This document shows positions 6,032 to 14,588 of a DNA stretch of 64,000 nt, in pieces. This DNA comes from Candidatus Nanosynbacter sp. HMT-352 (GTDB taxonomy: Bacteria; Patescibacteriota; Saccharimonadia; Saccharimonadales; Saccharimonadaceae), in NCBI RefSeq assembly GCF_022819365.1, contig NZ_CP089289.1:669211-733210 (forward strand), given 5' to 3'. The notes beneath the pieces were generated by a model, which saw nothing but the letters and a program-made list of their open reading frames with translations, was not told the DNA's origin and did no database searches. Every line of letters starts with the position of its first letter. Positions within the stretch are counted from its first letter, which is position 1. The translations under genes were made by a program, and so were the position numbers.

Positions 6032-8434
6032 TTATTTATTAATTTTCGCAAATCCAAATCCGCGCACTTTACTATTTGTGCGGACTTTTTGTTCTGCAAT
6101 TTTATCAACTGAAACTGTCGTTTGCTCCGACTGATGACGCGGCTTAACATGCAAATAATATGTCGTCTTTAATCCACGCTTCCACGCTTCTGAATAAATC
6201 TTCACATATTCATCAATATCTCGCGTCTCCAGGTACATATTTCGAGAAATCGCCTGATCGACCCACTTCTGAGCCCTGGCCGCCACTTCAATAAACGCGT
6301 ACGGGCTAAGCTGGAAACTTGTTTTATAAACATCCTTGATATTCTGAGGAATACCGTCAATATCTTGAATATCGCCCTGTGCCGCAAAAATCTCATCCTT
6401 CAAATTGTCCCACAAACCAAGCTTCTTCAAATCGCGAACTAAATTATGGTTCACTTCCAAAAACTTACCATTCAAAGTCGAGCGACTGAAAATCTGCGCA
6501 AATTGCGGATCAATTCCAGGGGTCGTTCCCGCCACGTGACCAATGTTAGCCGTCGGCGCAATTGCCATCAACGTCGCATTTCGCATTCCCTTCTTCACCT
6601 TCTTTCGCAAACCATCCCAGTCCAGTCGCGTCTTTTGATCTATTTTCACCTTCACGCCGCGATCTTTTGATAGCTTATCAACCGTATCAATTGGAAGAAT
6701 TCCCTTGCTCCAACCACTACCCGCGAATGTTGGATAGCTGCCCAGTTCTTTTGCCAAATCAGCCGATTGATCAATGGCATGGTAGCTAATGAACTCCGTC
6801 AATTGATCAACCAAATCATACGCTTCTTTCGATTCGTAGCAATAGCCCAACTTTTCCAGCACGTCAGAAAGACCCATAATCCCAAGGCCAATCGCTCGAG
6901 TTTGCTGATTCGAATGCATCGCTTCTGGAATTGGCGTTTGAGTGATGTCACACAAATTGTCCAATTGTCGCACAGCCGCACGAGCCGCCTCTTTCAATCT
7001 GTCCCAATCCCAAGTCTTATCCTCGCTAAGAAACGCCGACAAATTGATACTCACCAAATTACACGTCGCAATATTGTTTTTATCCTGCGGCAATGTAATT
7101 TCCGTACACAAGTTACTGAGGTGAATTGTGCCCGTATTGTTATTTAACGCACGCACGTTAATTGTATCTTTCCAAGTTAGCCACGGATGCGAAGTTGCTT
7201 GTAGGCTAGTCAAAATGCGCTTAAATTGCTGACGAGCTGGAACTTTATCAAACGTTCGCAACTTCCCAGCTTCCGCCATCTTGATATATTCTTTATATCG
7301 CGCCGAAAACGCTTCACCATATAATTCCGTCAAATCTGGAGTTTCCGCTGGATCAAACAAATACCAATCTTGGTCTTTTTCTACTCGCTTCATAAATTCG
7401 TCAGAGATAAATACCGCGGTATTTGCAAATCTGGTTCGTAAATATGGATCGCCAGAGTTTTGACGAAGATCGACAAATTGATCAAAATTCAGGTGCCAGT
7501 TTTCCATGTAAATTGCAGCCGCACCAGCCTTTTTACCCTTACGAGAAACCGCAAAAAGCGCCGTATCAATCATCTTCATAAATGGAATCGGTCCAGTCGA
7601 TTCAGTGTTGGTGGTTTTAACTGGACTACCCGCCGCACGTAGCTTCGTAAAACCAATGCCAATTCCGCCCGTGCCTTTAGCGATCCACATTGTGTCGCGA
7701 ACAGCCTTAGCAATTGATTCCATATCATCATCGACATTAAGCAAGAAACAGTTACTGAGCTGCGGGAACGAACCTCCAGCATTAACTCGCGTCGAACCAC
7801 CCGGAACGTACTCCAAATTACTCATGTGATTATAAAACTCAATCGCTGCAGTCGTTGGGTCAGATTCGTTATAGCTAAGTCCCATAGCAATACGCATGTG
7901 CGTAAACTGAGGTGTTTCAATTGGCGAGCCGTTTTGCTTGCGAAGAGCATAGCGATTTTTATTAGTCACCACACCCAAATATTTACTCAAATCATCACGT
8001 GCTGGATCAAGTTCCGCCGCCAGCTTTTTCAAGTCAAATCGACCGTCAGCCATGCGCTTATCCAACAATCCTTCTTTCACCGCCGCCTTAACGAACTTCG
8101 GGAATTCGCGCGCATGAAGCTTTTTCAATTCTTCCGCCGTCTCGTAATCGCCCAAAATCTGCTTATAGACAGTTTTCAGTAATAATCGTGCCGCGATTTT
8201 ATCGTAATCTGGATCATCTTTAACATTTTGGAGCACCGTTTGAATGACAGCCTCGTCTAGCTGTTCGGTTGTAATTCCATCAAATAGCGTCAATTGCAAT
8301 TCAGTTGCCACCTGAACGACCTTAGAGATTTGGTCCGGCAAGCCCTCGCATGCCTTTAAAATAGCCGTATTAATTTTATTTGCATCAAACGGCTCTTTTG
8401 TTCCGTCACGTTTAACTACGTTAATTTCTTTCAC
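6032..8434 (-). CDS. nrdA: Class I ribonucleotide reductase large subunit lacking the C-terminal Cys pair
   Basis: An 800-residue catalytic subunit that reduces ribonucleoside diphosphates. An N-terminal ATP-cone (about 1-95) should give overall activity control. The active site is intact: C229 (SNCFLLN), N441-L-C443-T-E445 and C458 (ATCNLVS), plus the radical-transfer YY pair at 759-760. After C532 there is no further cysteine; the last 40 residues (ending RGFGFAKINK) lack the CxxC or CxxxxC arm that normally re-reduces the disulfide. The stop is a clean TAA followed at once by the nrdB ribosome-binding site, so a simple frameshift is not evident. It starts with GTG after AAGGAGG. Upstream lie NrdR-like boxes and a leader hairpin. 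Confidence 0.95.
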   Translation of the reverse strand: MKEINVVKRDGTKEPFDANKINTAILKACEGLPDQISKVVQVATELQLTLFDGITTEQLDEAVIQTVLQNVKDDPDYDKIAARLLLKTVYKQILGDYETAEELKKLHAREFPKFVKAAVKEGLLDKRMADGRFDLKKLAAELDPARDDLSKYLGVVTNKNRYALRKQNGSPIETPQFTHMRIAMGLSYNESDPTTAAIEFYNHMSNLEYVPGGSTRVNAGGSFPQLSNCFLLNVDDDMESIAKAVRDTMWIAKGTGGIGIGFTKLRAAGSPVKTTNTESTGPIPFMKMIDTALFAVSRKGKKAGAAAIYMENWHLNFDQFVDLRQNSGDPYLRTRFANTAVFISDEFMKRVEKDQDWYLFDPAETPDLTELYGEAFSARYKEYIKMAEAGKLRTFDKVPARQQFKRILTSLQATSHPWLTWKDTINVRALNNNTGTIHLSNLCTEITLPQDKNNIATCNLVSINLSAFLSEDKTWDWDRLKEAARAAVRQLDNLCDITQTPIPEAMHSNQQTRAIGLGIMGLSDVLEKLGYCYESKEAYDLVDQLTEFISYHAIDQSADLAKELGSYPTFAGSGWSKGILPIDTVDKLSKDRGVKVKIDQKTRLDWDGLRKKVKKGMRNATLMAIAPTANIGHVAGTTPGIDPQFAQIFSRSTLNGKFLEVNHNLVRDLKKLGLWDNLKDEIFAAQGDIQDIDGIPQNIKDVYKTSFQLSPYAFIEVAARAQKWVDQAISRNMYLETRDIDEYVKIYSEAWKRGLKTTYYLHVKPRHQSEQTTVSVDKIAEQKVRTNSKVRGFGFAKINK

Positions 8435-8458
8435 ATACCCTCCTTAATTTCCCCTCTT

Positions 8459-8489
8459 AAAAACAAACCACCAGCACCTCATCTGGTGG
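8459..8489 (-). terminator. Intrinsic terminator in the nrdA leader (possible attenuator)
   Basis: On the minus strand CCACCAG and CTGGTGG (8489-8483 and 8474-8468) form a 7-bp hairpin with an 8-base loop, followed by TTTGTTTTT. It lies between the nrdA promoter (8555-8584) and the nrdA start (8434), so it could terminate early transcripts of the RNR operon. Confidence 0.65.
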
Positions 8490-8529
8490 CTTATCTTTGT
8501 AGCTTGTGTTTTTGTTTATTTATGGGCTC

Positions 8530-8545
8530 GCTATATATATAGCGT
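8530..8545. promoter_or_regulatory. NrdR-like box 2 of nrdA
   Basis: The sequence GCTATATATATAGCGT matches 12 of 16 NrdR consensus positions and lies in a perfect 16-bp palindrome (8529-8544). Its centre is 32 bp downstream of box 1, about three helical turns. Confidence 0.6.
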
Positions 8546-8554
8546 ACAATAATA

Positions 8555-8584
8555 ACTATAGCCGCTATATCTAGTGTTTTGCAA
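8555..8584 (-). promoter_or_regulatory. Promoter of the nrdA operon
   Basis: Minus strand TTGCAA (8584-8579), 18-base spacer, TATAGT (8560-8555). The leader is about 110 bases long, long for this genome, and holds an NrdR-like box and a terminator-like hairpin. Confidence 0.6.
8562..8577. promoter_or_regulatory. NrdR-like box 1 of nrdA
   Basis: Read on the minus strand, ACACTAGATATAGCGG matches 13 of 16 positions of the NrdR consensus. It exactly fills the spacer between the -35 and -10 boxes, where a bound repressor would block RNA polymerase. Confidence 0.65.
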
Positions 8585-8654
8585 GCTATTTAGTAAAAAT
8601 TACAACCTATTTATTTCACGACCAGATGAGCCGCCCCTGTCTACGATTTTTTAA

Positions 8655-8687
8655 CAAAAAATACCGACAAGCTCTACGTCCTGTCGG
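8655..8687 (-). terminator. Terminator of tRNA-Ser(GGA)
   Basis: Minus-strand hairpin CCGACA/TGTCGG followed by TATTTTTTG, 14 bases after the tRNA 3' end. Confidence 0.65.
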
Positions 8688-8700
8688 TTTATTATTCTCT

Positions 8701-8790
8701 TGGCGGAAGGAGAGGGATTCGAACCCTCGAACAGATTGCTCCGTTACACGCGTTCCAGGCGTGCCAGTTCAACCACTCCTGCACCCTTCC
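8701..8790 (-). tRNA. tRNA-Ser(GGA)
   Basis: A 90-base type II tRNA with encoded CCA. The acceptor stem is GGAAGGG/CCCTTCC, the anticodon arm CACGC-CTGGAAC-GCGTG gives anticodon GGA, a long variable arm follows, and the T arm contains GGTTCGAATCC. Confidence 0.93.
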
Positions 8791-8829
8791 TTGTTGATAA
8801 TTATACCACAACTTTATTGCCCCTTATGG

Positions 8830-8859
8830 TTGCACTTACCAACATTCATTCTCTATAAT
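8830..8859 (+). promoter_or_regulatory. Promoter of the ABC exporter operon
   Basis: TTGCAC (8830-8835), 18-base spacer, TATAAT (8854-8859). The ATG follows 9 bases after the -10 box, so the mRNA is close to leaderless. Confidence 0.7.
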
Positions 8860-8868
8860 AAGTCAAAG

Positions 8869-9663
8869 ATGAAAGAAACTATTCCACCACGTATTAGGCT
8901 TGTTAATGTCACCAAAAAATTTGGCTTTGGTGATGCTGAGATTCGTGCCTTAGATAACGTCGATTTAACCGTTAAAAAGGGCGAGTTTATTGCTATTATG
9001 GGACCAAGCGGTTGCGGAAAAACTACTTTATTAAACACCCTTGGACTATTAGACCAGCCGTCAGAGGGCGAATATTATCTGGACGATGTCGCTGTCGATA
9101 ATCTCAGCTCACGACGACGCGCCAAAATTCGCTCCAAACACATCGGCTTCGTTTTCCAGAATTTCAATCTTATCCCTCGCCTGACTGTAATTGAAAACGT
9201 GGCGTTGCCGTTAACGTATAAAGGACTCGGGAAAGTCAAACGGCTTCAGGAAGCTAGCCGCATTTTGAAAACTTTTCATCTGGGACAGCGCGAATATTAT
9301 ATGCCGCATCAATTATCTGGCGGTCAGGTTCAGCGCGTAGCAATTGCCAGAGCGTTGGTTAATAGCCCGTCAATTATCTTAGCCGACGAACCAACAGGAA
9401 ATTTGGATAGCAAATCGAGTCATCTCATTATGGAAGAATTGTCCGACCTACATCGTCGCGGCAATACTATAATTATGGTTACTCACAACCCAGAATTGAC
9501 TCATTATGCCAGTCGCGTCATCACTATGTTGGACGGAAAAATCGACACCGACGAACATAAGGAAAAGCGCAAGTTCACTAAGAAGTTAATTGTAGACGAT
9601 GAAAAAGAAGAAAAACCTAAGAAGCAAAAATCTTCAAAGAAATCGAGGGCGAAAAAATCGTGA
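8869..9663 (+). CDS. ABC transporter ATP-binding subunit, MacB/LolD type
   Basis: A 264-residue ATPase that powers the permease encoded next. It has Walker A GPSGCGKTT, Q-loop VFQNFNLIP, signature LSGGQ, Walker B IILADEPTGNLD and the switch His in VTHNPE. A Lys-rich tail of about 35 residues (KKQKSSKKSRAKKS end) is unusual. I chose the ATG at 8869 because a longer frame upstream would run through the tRNA-Ser gene, and a promoter -10 box lies just before this ATG. The last four bases overlap the start of the permease gene (GTGA). Substrates of this family range from lipoproteins to peptides and macrolides; none is indicated here. Confidence 0.9.
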   Translation: MKETIPPRIRLVNVTKKFGFGDAEIRALDNVDLTVKKGEFIAIMGPSGCGKTTLLNTLGLLDQPSEGEYYLDDVAVDNLSSRRRAKIRSKHIGFVFQNFNLIPRLTVIENVALPLTYKGLGKVKRLQEASRILKTFHLGQREYYMPHQLSGGQVQRVAIARALVNSPSIILADEPTGNLDSKSSHLIMEELSDLHRRGNTIIMVTHNPELTHYASRVITMLDGKIDTDEHKEKRKFTKKLIVDDEKEEKPKKQKSSKKSRAKKS

Positions 9664-10871
9664 AAATATTAGTAAAAAATCATTTTGAGAACGCTACTCA
9701 GGCGCTACGAGCTAATCGTGGACGAACATTTTTGACAATTGTAGGCGTAGCTATTGGCATCGCCAGCATCACCATGGTTCTATCTCTAGCTGGCGGATTT
9801 AATCACCTATTCGGCGACAATTCCAACCAATCAGACACTCCTGTCGCCATTGTTAAGTCTGGCAATCAAAAAGCCGTTCCGAATCTGCTGACCGAATCCG
9901 ACAACACGACGACGGTCAACACATTGACTGAAACGGACACCAGAGATATAGGAAAAATTGCCAATACGAAAGCCGCGCCAATTGCTTTCCTGCACGCCGA
10001 GCTGCGCGCCCGCGAAGGTAAAGTCGATATCCAAAACGCCGCGTTAATCGGCAGTACGGAATCGCTAAAAGACGTCGCCAATTTGCAAATTGCTACTGGA
10101 CAATTTATCAACGACATCGGCGGAGTTGTTGTCGGTCAGCAATTGTCGGTCGATTTGTTCGGCACCGAAAGGTCCATCGGAAACGTTATTTACATCCGAA
10201 ATCAACCGTTAACTGTTGTTGGCGTGTTAAAAAATATTGAAAATCCAGCCAGTTATTTGGACGTGAATTTTAATAACGCCGCCATTATTCCATTGTCCGT
10301 GATTAAAAAATTCACCCAAGGAACGCCGCAAATTCAGCAAATCATCGTGACTACCAAAGATCATAAAAATCTCAATTCAGTCATAAAATCGGCTGACGAT
10401 ATTTTGAAGAAGAATCATGATAGCGATAAGAATTATCGAATCGTTTCTGGCGAAGAGATAAACGAAAAGAAGTCTAATGTCGCGAGGTTTCTCTCGATAA
10501 TCTTAACTGTCATCGGCATTATTTCTCTGTTAATTGGTGGAATAGGCGTCATGAACGTGATGCTTGTCAATGTCGCTGAGCGTCAGCGTGAAGTCGGCGT
10601 CAGACGAGCCGTCGGCGCCACAGGCTGGGACATCATCAATCAATTCTTAATCGAGGCAGCGATCATAGGATTCCTCGGCGGAATATTGGGCTACGGGTTA
10701 GGCTTGGCGGGAGCTTATATTGCCAGCTTATACTTGCCGCTCACGCCTTATATTTATTGGCAAACAGCCGTCTTATCAATTGGACTATCAATAATCATCG
10801 GCGTAATTTCTGGCGTATATCCAGCAGCCCGCGCCACCAGACGCGACCCAATCGAATCTCTACGATATTAA
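9660..10871 (+). CDS. ABC transporter permease, MacB/FtsX type
   Basis: A 403-residue permease with one N-terminal helix (TFLTIVGVAIGIASITMVLSL, about 21-41), a large extracytoplasmic MacB-like domain (about 45-270) and three C-terminal helices separated by the conserved RQREVGVRRAVGA coupling segment. It ends in AARATRRDPIESLRY, a typical FtsX-family end. It starts with GTG in a 4-base overlap with the ATPase, so the pair is translationally coupled. Such pairs export or extract substrates at the outer face of the membrane. Its end is 1 base from the convergent isomerase gene. Confidence 0.88.
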   Translation: MKILVKNHFENATQALRANRGRTFLTIVGVAIGIASITMVLSLAGGFNHLFGDNSNQSDTPVAIVKSGNQKAVPNLLTESDNTTTVNTLTETDTRDIGKIANTKAAPIAFLHAELRAREGKVDIQNAALIGSTESLKDVANLQIATGQFINDIGGVVVGQQLSVDLFGTERSIGNVIYIRNQPLTVVGVLKNIENPASYLDVNFNNAAIIPLSVIKKFTQGTPQIQQIIVTTKDHKNLNSVIKSADDILKKNHDSDKNYRIVSGEEINEKKSNVARFLSIILTVIGIISLLIGGIGVMNVMLVNVAERQREVGVRRAVGATGWDIINQFLIEAAIIGFLGGILGYGLGLAGAYIASLYLPLTPYIYWQTAVLSIGLSIIIGVISGVYPAARATRRDPIESLRY

Positions 10872-10872
10872 A

Positions 10873-11913
10873 TTAGCTAAGTTCCGCTTTCAATTTTTCA
10901 ATCAACTGAACTGGACCAGGATTAACTCCATTGAGAATGGCTGTGTAAATACTAGCCGCGTCAGCCAGCACCAATCCCCACAGCAATTGCTCCATAAGCG
11001 TCTTTCCTCGAAGTTCCAGTACGTGCGCCTTTGGTCGCTTGCCACTCAACAGTCGGTCGCTCAGCTCCATTCGCTCGCGGATTCTGTCCCGCTCCAAATT
11101 GCTACGAATATCAAAAACCGTAAATGGCTTCTCTACTGGATGCGACGACCAGCCAATGAACTCGTTATGATTAAATTCTGGATATTGATTCGAGAACGCC
11201 AAATTCTTCGCCGATTCATTCCAGCTAATTTTCCACTTATACGCCAGCGGCCAAGTCAATTCACCGCCAAAAACAACCAACGTCTTGCCAATTGTTAATT
11301 TCGCAATTTGCTTCGCCAAATTATCAGCTTCTGGCATTTTAGCTGTCCAATTAGATATTTCGCTCGCCAACCAATCAGCACTATTTTTCACCTGATCATA
11401 CAAATCATTATCAATCACCCAAAAATGTTGCAATAGTTTCAACAATCCTCGCAGATGATAAACCGTCGACATTCGCGGCTGCGCGCCAGCTGGAACTTGA
11501 GCGTAAGTTACGTTGTCATTCTTCGCTCGCTCAATCAACGCTCCGCCAGTCGACATAGCTGCCAAACACGCCTTCTTTTCCAATGCTTGCTGATAGCAAC
11601 TCAGAGTTTCCTCAGTATTGCCCGAATGACTAACCGCAATAACCAATGTTTCCTCGCTCACAAATCCCGGCAAATCATAGCCCTTCACCACTTCAAGCGG
11701 AATATGCAACCAGCCCGCGGTCAAAACTCGAACCATATCAGCCGCTAAAGCCGAACCGCCCATTCCCGCGATCACAATATTCTTAAAATCTCGACGCTGA
11801 TTCGCACCTTCGTGAATCGACACTTCATATCGAGCTTGTTCTGGAATATTCAAAACGCCGCTTAAAACGTCGCCTGGATCGTATTGTTTTATCACATTCA
11901 TATTATCTAACAT
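10873..11913 (-). CDS. Bifunctional phosphoglucose/phosphomannose isomerase
   Basis: A 346-residue SIS-domain enzyme that interconverts glucose 6-phosphate or mannose 6-phosphate with fructose 6-phosphate. IVIAGMGGSALAADM (about 46-60) and VIAVSHSGNTEETLS (about 91-105) are sugar-phosphate-binding loops. The C-terminal half has the family's NEFIGW and later LLWGLVLADAASIYTAILNGVNP. The start has AAGGAG 6 bases upstream. It would feed glycolysis or the pentose pathway and the sugar donors for the surface polysaccharides. Confidence 0.88.
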   Translation of the reverse strand: MLDNMNVIKQYDPGDVLSGVLNIPEQARYEVSIHEGANQRRDFKNIVIAGMGGSALAADMVRVLTAGWLHIPLEVVKGYDLPGFVSEETLVIAVSHSGNTEETLSCYQQALEKKACLAAMSTGGALIERAKNDNVTYAQVPAGAQPRMSTVYHLRGLLKLLQHFWVIDNDLYDQVKNSADWLASEISNWTAKMPEADNLAKQIAKLTIGKTLVVFGGELTWPLAYKWKISWNESAKNLAFSNQYPEFNHNEFIGWSSHPVEKPFTVFDIRSNLERDRIRERMELSDRLLSGKRPKAHVLELRGKTLMEQLLWGLVLADAASIYTAILNGVNPGPVQLIEKLKAELS

Positions 11914-11990
11914 CTTGCGCTCCTTGATTAACTCATGTTATAGTGTAACATATATAAGCTTAAACAATTTAATATATAAGGTGGGTTATA

Positions 11991-12503
11991 ATGGATTCTC
12001 AAGCTAATCAATCATTCAGTGACGACCAAGAACTGGCTAAGGTATTAGCTGGTGTGTCACAAGGTACAGACAATAATTTACAATTCGAAGAGACAAATGC
12101 TACAGCTTCACCTGTAATTAATCCTGCAACCATCTCACCGGATCCTGTCGCTACAGATCAGAACGATGAGCCTGCTATTGATGATATAGCGAAGCCCGCC
12201 GCCCCAGAGCCAGTTATGCCAACTCCAACAGTTAGCGCACCAGCTCCAGCTATAGCCGCAGATCCTGCGCTTGATACTATTAAGCAAACTGCCCTGAACG
12301 AGTTGCGCCCATTAGTCGACAAGCTGGATGTTTCTCCAGAGGAAAAGTTTGACACTTACCTACTACTTCTTCGTTCTACGGACGATAAAACTCTGATCGC
12401 GCCGGCACACGACGCTGCCATAGCTATTGTCGACGAAGCTCGCCGCGCTCAGGCTCTACTGGATATCATTAAAGAGATCGACTATTTCTCAAATCCTCGT
12501 TAA
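11991..12503 (+). CDS. Hypothetical protein with Pro/Ala-rich linker, 170 residues
   Basis: Not recognised. The first 95 residues are acidic and then Pro/Ala-rich (PAAPEPVMPTPTVSAPAPA), probably disordered. Residues 100-170 look like a helical domain (LNELRPLVDKLDVSPEEKFD onward). No signal peptide or cysteine. A TTAACT-17-TATATA promoter can be drawn just upstream, and AAGGTGGG precedes the ATG. It is convergent with groEL and shares a bidirectional terminator with it. Confidence 0.7.
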   Translation: MDSQANQSFSDDQELAKVLAGVSQGTDNNLQFEETNATASPVINPATISPDPVATDQNDEPAIDDIAKPAAPEPVMPTPTVSAPAPAIAADPALDTIKQTALNELRPLVDKLDVSPEEKFDTYLLLLRSTDDKTLIAPAHDAAIAIVDEARRAQALLDIIKEIDYFSNPR

Positions 12504-12520
12504 GTCATTTCTCCAAAATA

Positions 12521-12549
12521 AAAACCCGCCATTTTCGGCGGGATTTTTA
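12521..12549. terminator. Bidirectional terminator between the 170-residue gene and groEL
   Basis: Hairpin CCCGCC (12525-12530)/GGCGGG (12537-12542) with A-run before and T-run after, so it can stop transcripts from both convergent genes. Confidence 0.85.
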
Positions 12550-12564
12550 TTGCTCGGGGCAGAT

Positions 12565-14208
12565 TTACATCATACCCATTCCCGGCATACCGCCAGGAGC
12601 AGCTGCAACTTCAGCCTCTGGAATATCAACCACCAAAGCGCCCATAGTTGCCGCAGTTGACGCAATTGACACCGCATTTTGAACAGCTTCTTTAGTCACA
12701 CGAGCTGGATCAATAACACCAGCCTTCTTCACGTCAATCAGACCATCTTCTGGCTTCATAACGTTAACACCGAACCCAGGTTTGCCAGATTCAACTTGAG
12801 CAAGCAACGCATCGGCATTCAACCCAGCATTTTTCATAATCTGCAAGAACGGTTGCTTCAGAGCATCCTTCAAGATTTGTCGACCAACCGACAAACTATC
12901 CGCGCCGCTAACTTTTAGATTGCCAGCCAAATTGACCAAAGTTACGCCGCCACCAGCGACAATTCCCTCAGCCAAAGCCGCCTTAGTAGCCGCCACGGCG
13001 TCATCAACGCGGAATTTCTTCTCGTCAATCTCCGTCTCAGTCGCACCACCGACTTTAATAACCGCAACCTTGCCAGATAATGCCGCGGCACGCTTGTCGA
13101 ATTGCTCTTTTTCATACTCACTTGAAGCATTCTCTGAAAGCGATTTAATCTCAGCAATTCGCTCTTTCACACCTGAAGGTTTGCCCGCGCCTTCGATAAT
13201 TGTTGTTTCGTCTTTACCAACAATAACCTTACGTGCCGAGCCCAAAACTTCCAAGCCAGCGTTTTCGAATGTCAATCCGTGATCTTCAGAAATCACAGTT
13301 GCACCAGTCAGCACAGCGATATCACGAAGAACATCTTTACGACGATCACCGAAACTTGGCGCCTTAACGGCTACGGTGTTGAATACGCCCTTCAGCTTGT
13401 TCAGAACCAAAATACTCAATGCTTCGCCTTCAACTTCGTCAGCAATCAAAACCACGTCTTTCTTACCACTTTGTGCCAATTTTTCCAACATTGGCAAGAA
13501 TTCCTGCACGCTAGAAATCTTCTTGTCGGTGATTAGAATTGCTGGCTTTTCGTACACAGCTTCCTGGCGACCCGCGTCAGTAACAAAGAACGGACTCACC
13601 CAACCCTTGTCCAAGCTAAAACCTTCGACAACTTCAGCTTCCAGTTCCAGGCCTTGACCAGCCTCAACAGTAACCACGCCATCTTTACCAACTTTCTCAA
13701 TCACGCCAGCAATCAATTTACCAATTTCCGCATCTCCCGCCGAAATCGTAGCGACTTCAGCCACGCGATCAGACTTACCTTCAATCGACTCAGCCAATTT
13801 GTTCAATTCTTTAACAATTTCCGCGCCAGCTTGCTCGATGCCTTTCCTAAGCTCCATCGGATTGTGTCCAGCCGCAATCAATCGATTTGCCTCTTTCAAA
13901 ATCGAGTATGTCAACACCGTTACGGTCGTTGTGCCGTCGCCTGCTTGCTTGTTCAAGTTCTTAGCGGCCTGCTTGATTAAATCGGCACCGACTTTATAGC
14001 CCAGCGTTTCGTCATCGTTTTCTGGCAATTCAATTCCTTCAGCCACAGTTACGCCGTCATGAGTAACCGTTGGACCGCCAAAACCCTTCGCAATCACAAC
14101 GTTGCGACCCTTCGGACCGTAAGTTACTTTAACTGCGTCATATAGCGATTTAGCTCCGCCAAGCACGCGATTTCGCGCATCGTCATCATAAAAAACTTTT
14201 TTTGCCAT
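12565..14208 (-). CDS. groL: Chaperonin GroEL (60 kDa)
   Basis: A 547-residue ATP-driven folding chamber subunit. Visible family blocks include TYGPKGRNVVI, the ATP-binding GDGTTT near residue 87, and the C-terminal GGMPGMGMM tail. I chose the ATG at 14208 (MAKKVFYDDD) because AAGGGGAG lies 7 bases upstream and this is the family's usual start. The groES stop is 16 bases before it; the two genes form one operon under a CIRCE operator. Confidence 0.98.
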   Translation of the reverse strand: MAKKVFYDDDARNRVLGGAKSLYDAVKVTYGPKGRNVVIAKGFGGPTVTHDGVTVAEGIELPENDDETLGYKVGADLIKQAAKNLNKQAGDGTTTVTVLTYSILKEANRLIAAGHNPMELRKGIEQAGAEIVKELNKLAESIEGKSDRVAEVATISAGDAEIGKLIAGVIEKVGKDGVVTVEAGQGLELEAEVVEGFSLDKGWVSPFFVTDAGRQEAVYEKPAILITDKKISSVQEFLPMLEKLAQSGKKDVVLIADEVEGEALSILVLNKLKGVFNTVAVKAPSFGDRRKDVLRDIAVLTGATVISEDHGLTFENAGLEVLGSARKVIVGKDETTIIEGAGKPSGVKERIAEIKSLSENASSEYEKEQFDKRAAALSGKVAVIKVGGATETEIDEKKFRVDDAVAATKAALAEGIVAGGGVTLVNLAGNLKVSGADSLSVGRQILKDALKQPFLQIMKNAGLNADALLAQVESGKPGFGVNVMKPEDGLIDVKKAGVIDPARVTKEAVQNAVSIASTAATMGALVVDIPEAEVAAAPGGMPGMGMM

Positions 14209-14224
14209 AGTTAAACTCCCCTTT

Positions 14225-14494
14225 TTATCCAACAACCGTTGCTAAAATATCTTCTTCGCGAACAACCAAATATTCCGTGCCATCAATTTTCAAATCCGTA
14301 GTCGAATATTCTTTATAGACAATCCGATCACCGACTTTGACATTCTTCACGTCGCCACCAACTGCTTTAACTTCCGCAACTACTGGCTTTTCTTTAGCGT
14401 TATCAGGCAAGTAAATTCCGCTCGCTGTCTGAGTCTTTGCTTCTTCACGCACCGCTACAACACGGTCGCCAAGAGGCTTAATAGGTGTACTCAC
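14225..14494 (-). CDS. groES: Co-chaperonin GroES (10 kDa)
   Basis: An 89-residue lid of the GroEL chamber. It has IKPLGDRVVA at the N-terminus, the mobile loop near ASGIYLPDNAKEKP, and the C-terminal EYLVVREEDILA. The start is probably GTG at 14494, preceded by GGAGG at 6 bases; an in-frame ATG at 14506 is an alternative. First gene of the groES-groEL operon. Confidence 0.95.
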   Translation of the reverse strand: MSTPIKPLGDRVVAVREEAKTQTASGIYLPDNAKEKPVVAEVKAVGGDVKNVKVGDRIVYKEYSTTDLKIDGTEYLVVREEDILATVVG

Positions 14495-14524
14495 GTTATC
14501 CTCCATTTCGTTAACAACGTATCT

Positions 14525-14554
14525 ATTGTAACGCACTAATTTAGCACTCGTCAA
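14525..14554 (-). promoter_or_regulatory. groES-groEL promoter
   Basis: Minus strand TTGACG (14554-14549), 18-base spacer, TACAAT (14530-14525). The -35 box lies inside the CIRCE element. Confidence 0.7.
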
Positions 14555-14567
14555 GTGTGAGTGCTAA
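14541..14567. promoter_or_regulatory. CIRCE operator
   Basis: A perfect TTAGCACTC-N9-GAGTGCTAA, the known binding site of the heat-shock repressor HrcA. It overlaps the -35 box of the groES promoter, so HrcA control of groES-groEL is expected. Confidence 0.97.
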
Positions 14568-14588
14568 TTATCTAGATATTATTCAGTA

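Noticed and set aside
6032-6040. Recoded stop or frameshift that would restore a Cys tail on NrdA
   Set aside because: The stop is TAA, not TGA; the nrdB ribosome-binding site starts at once after it, and no frame here encodes Cys-x-x-Cys.
8626-8868. N-terminal extension of the ABC ATPase gene
   Set aside because: The in-frame sequence runs through tRNA-Ser(GGA) on the other strand, and a good promoter ends 9 bases before the later ATG.
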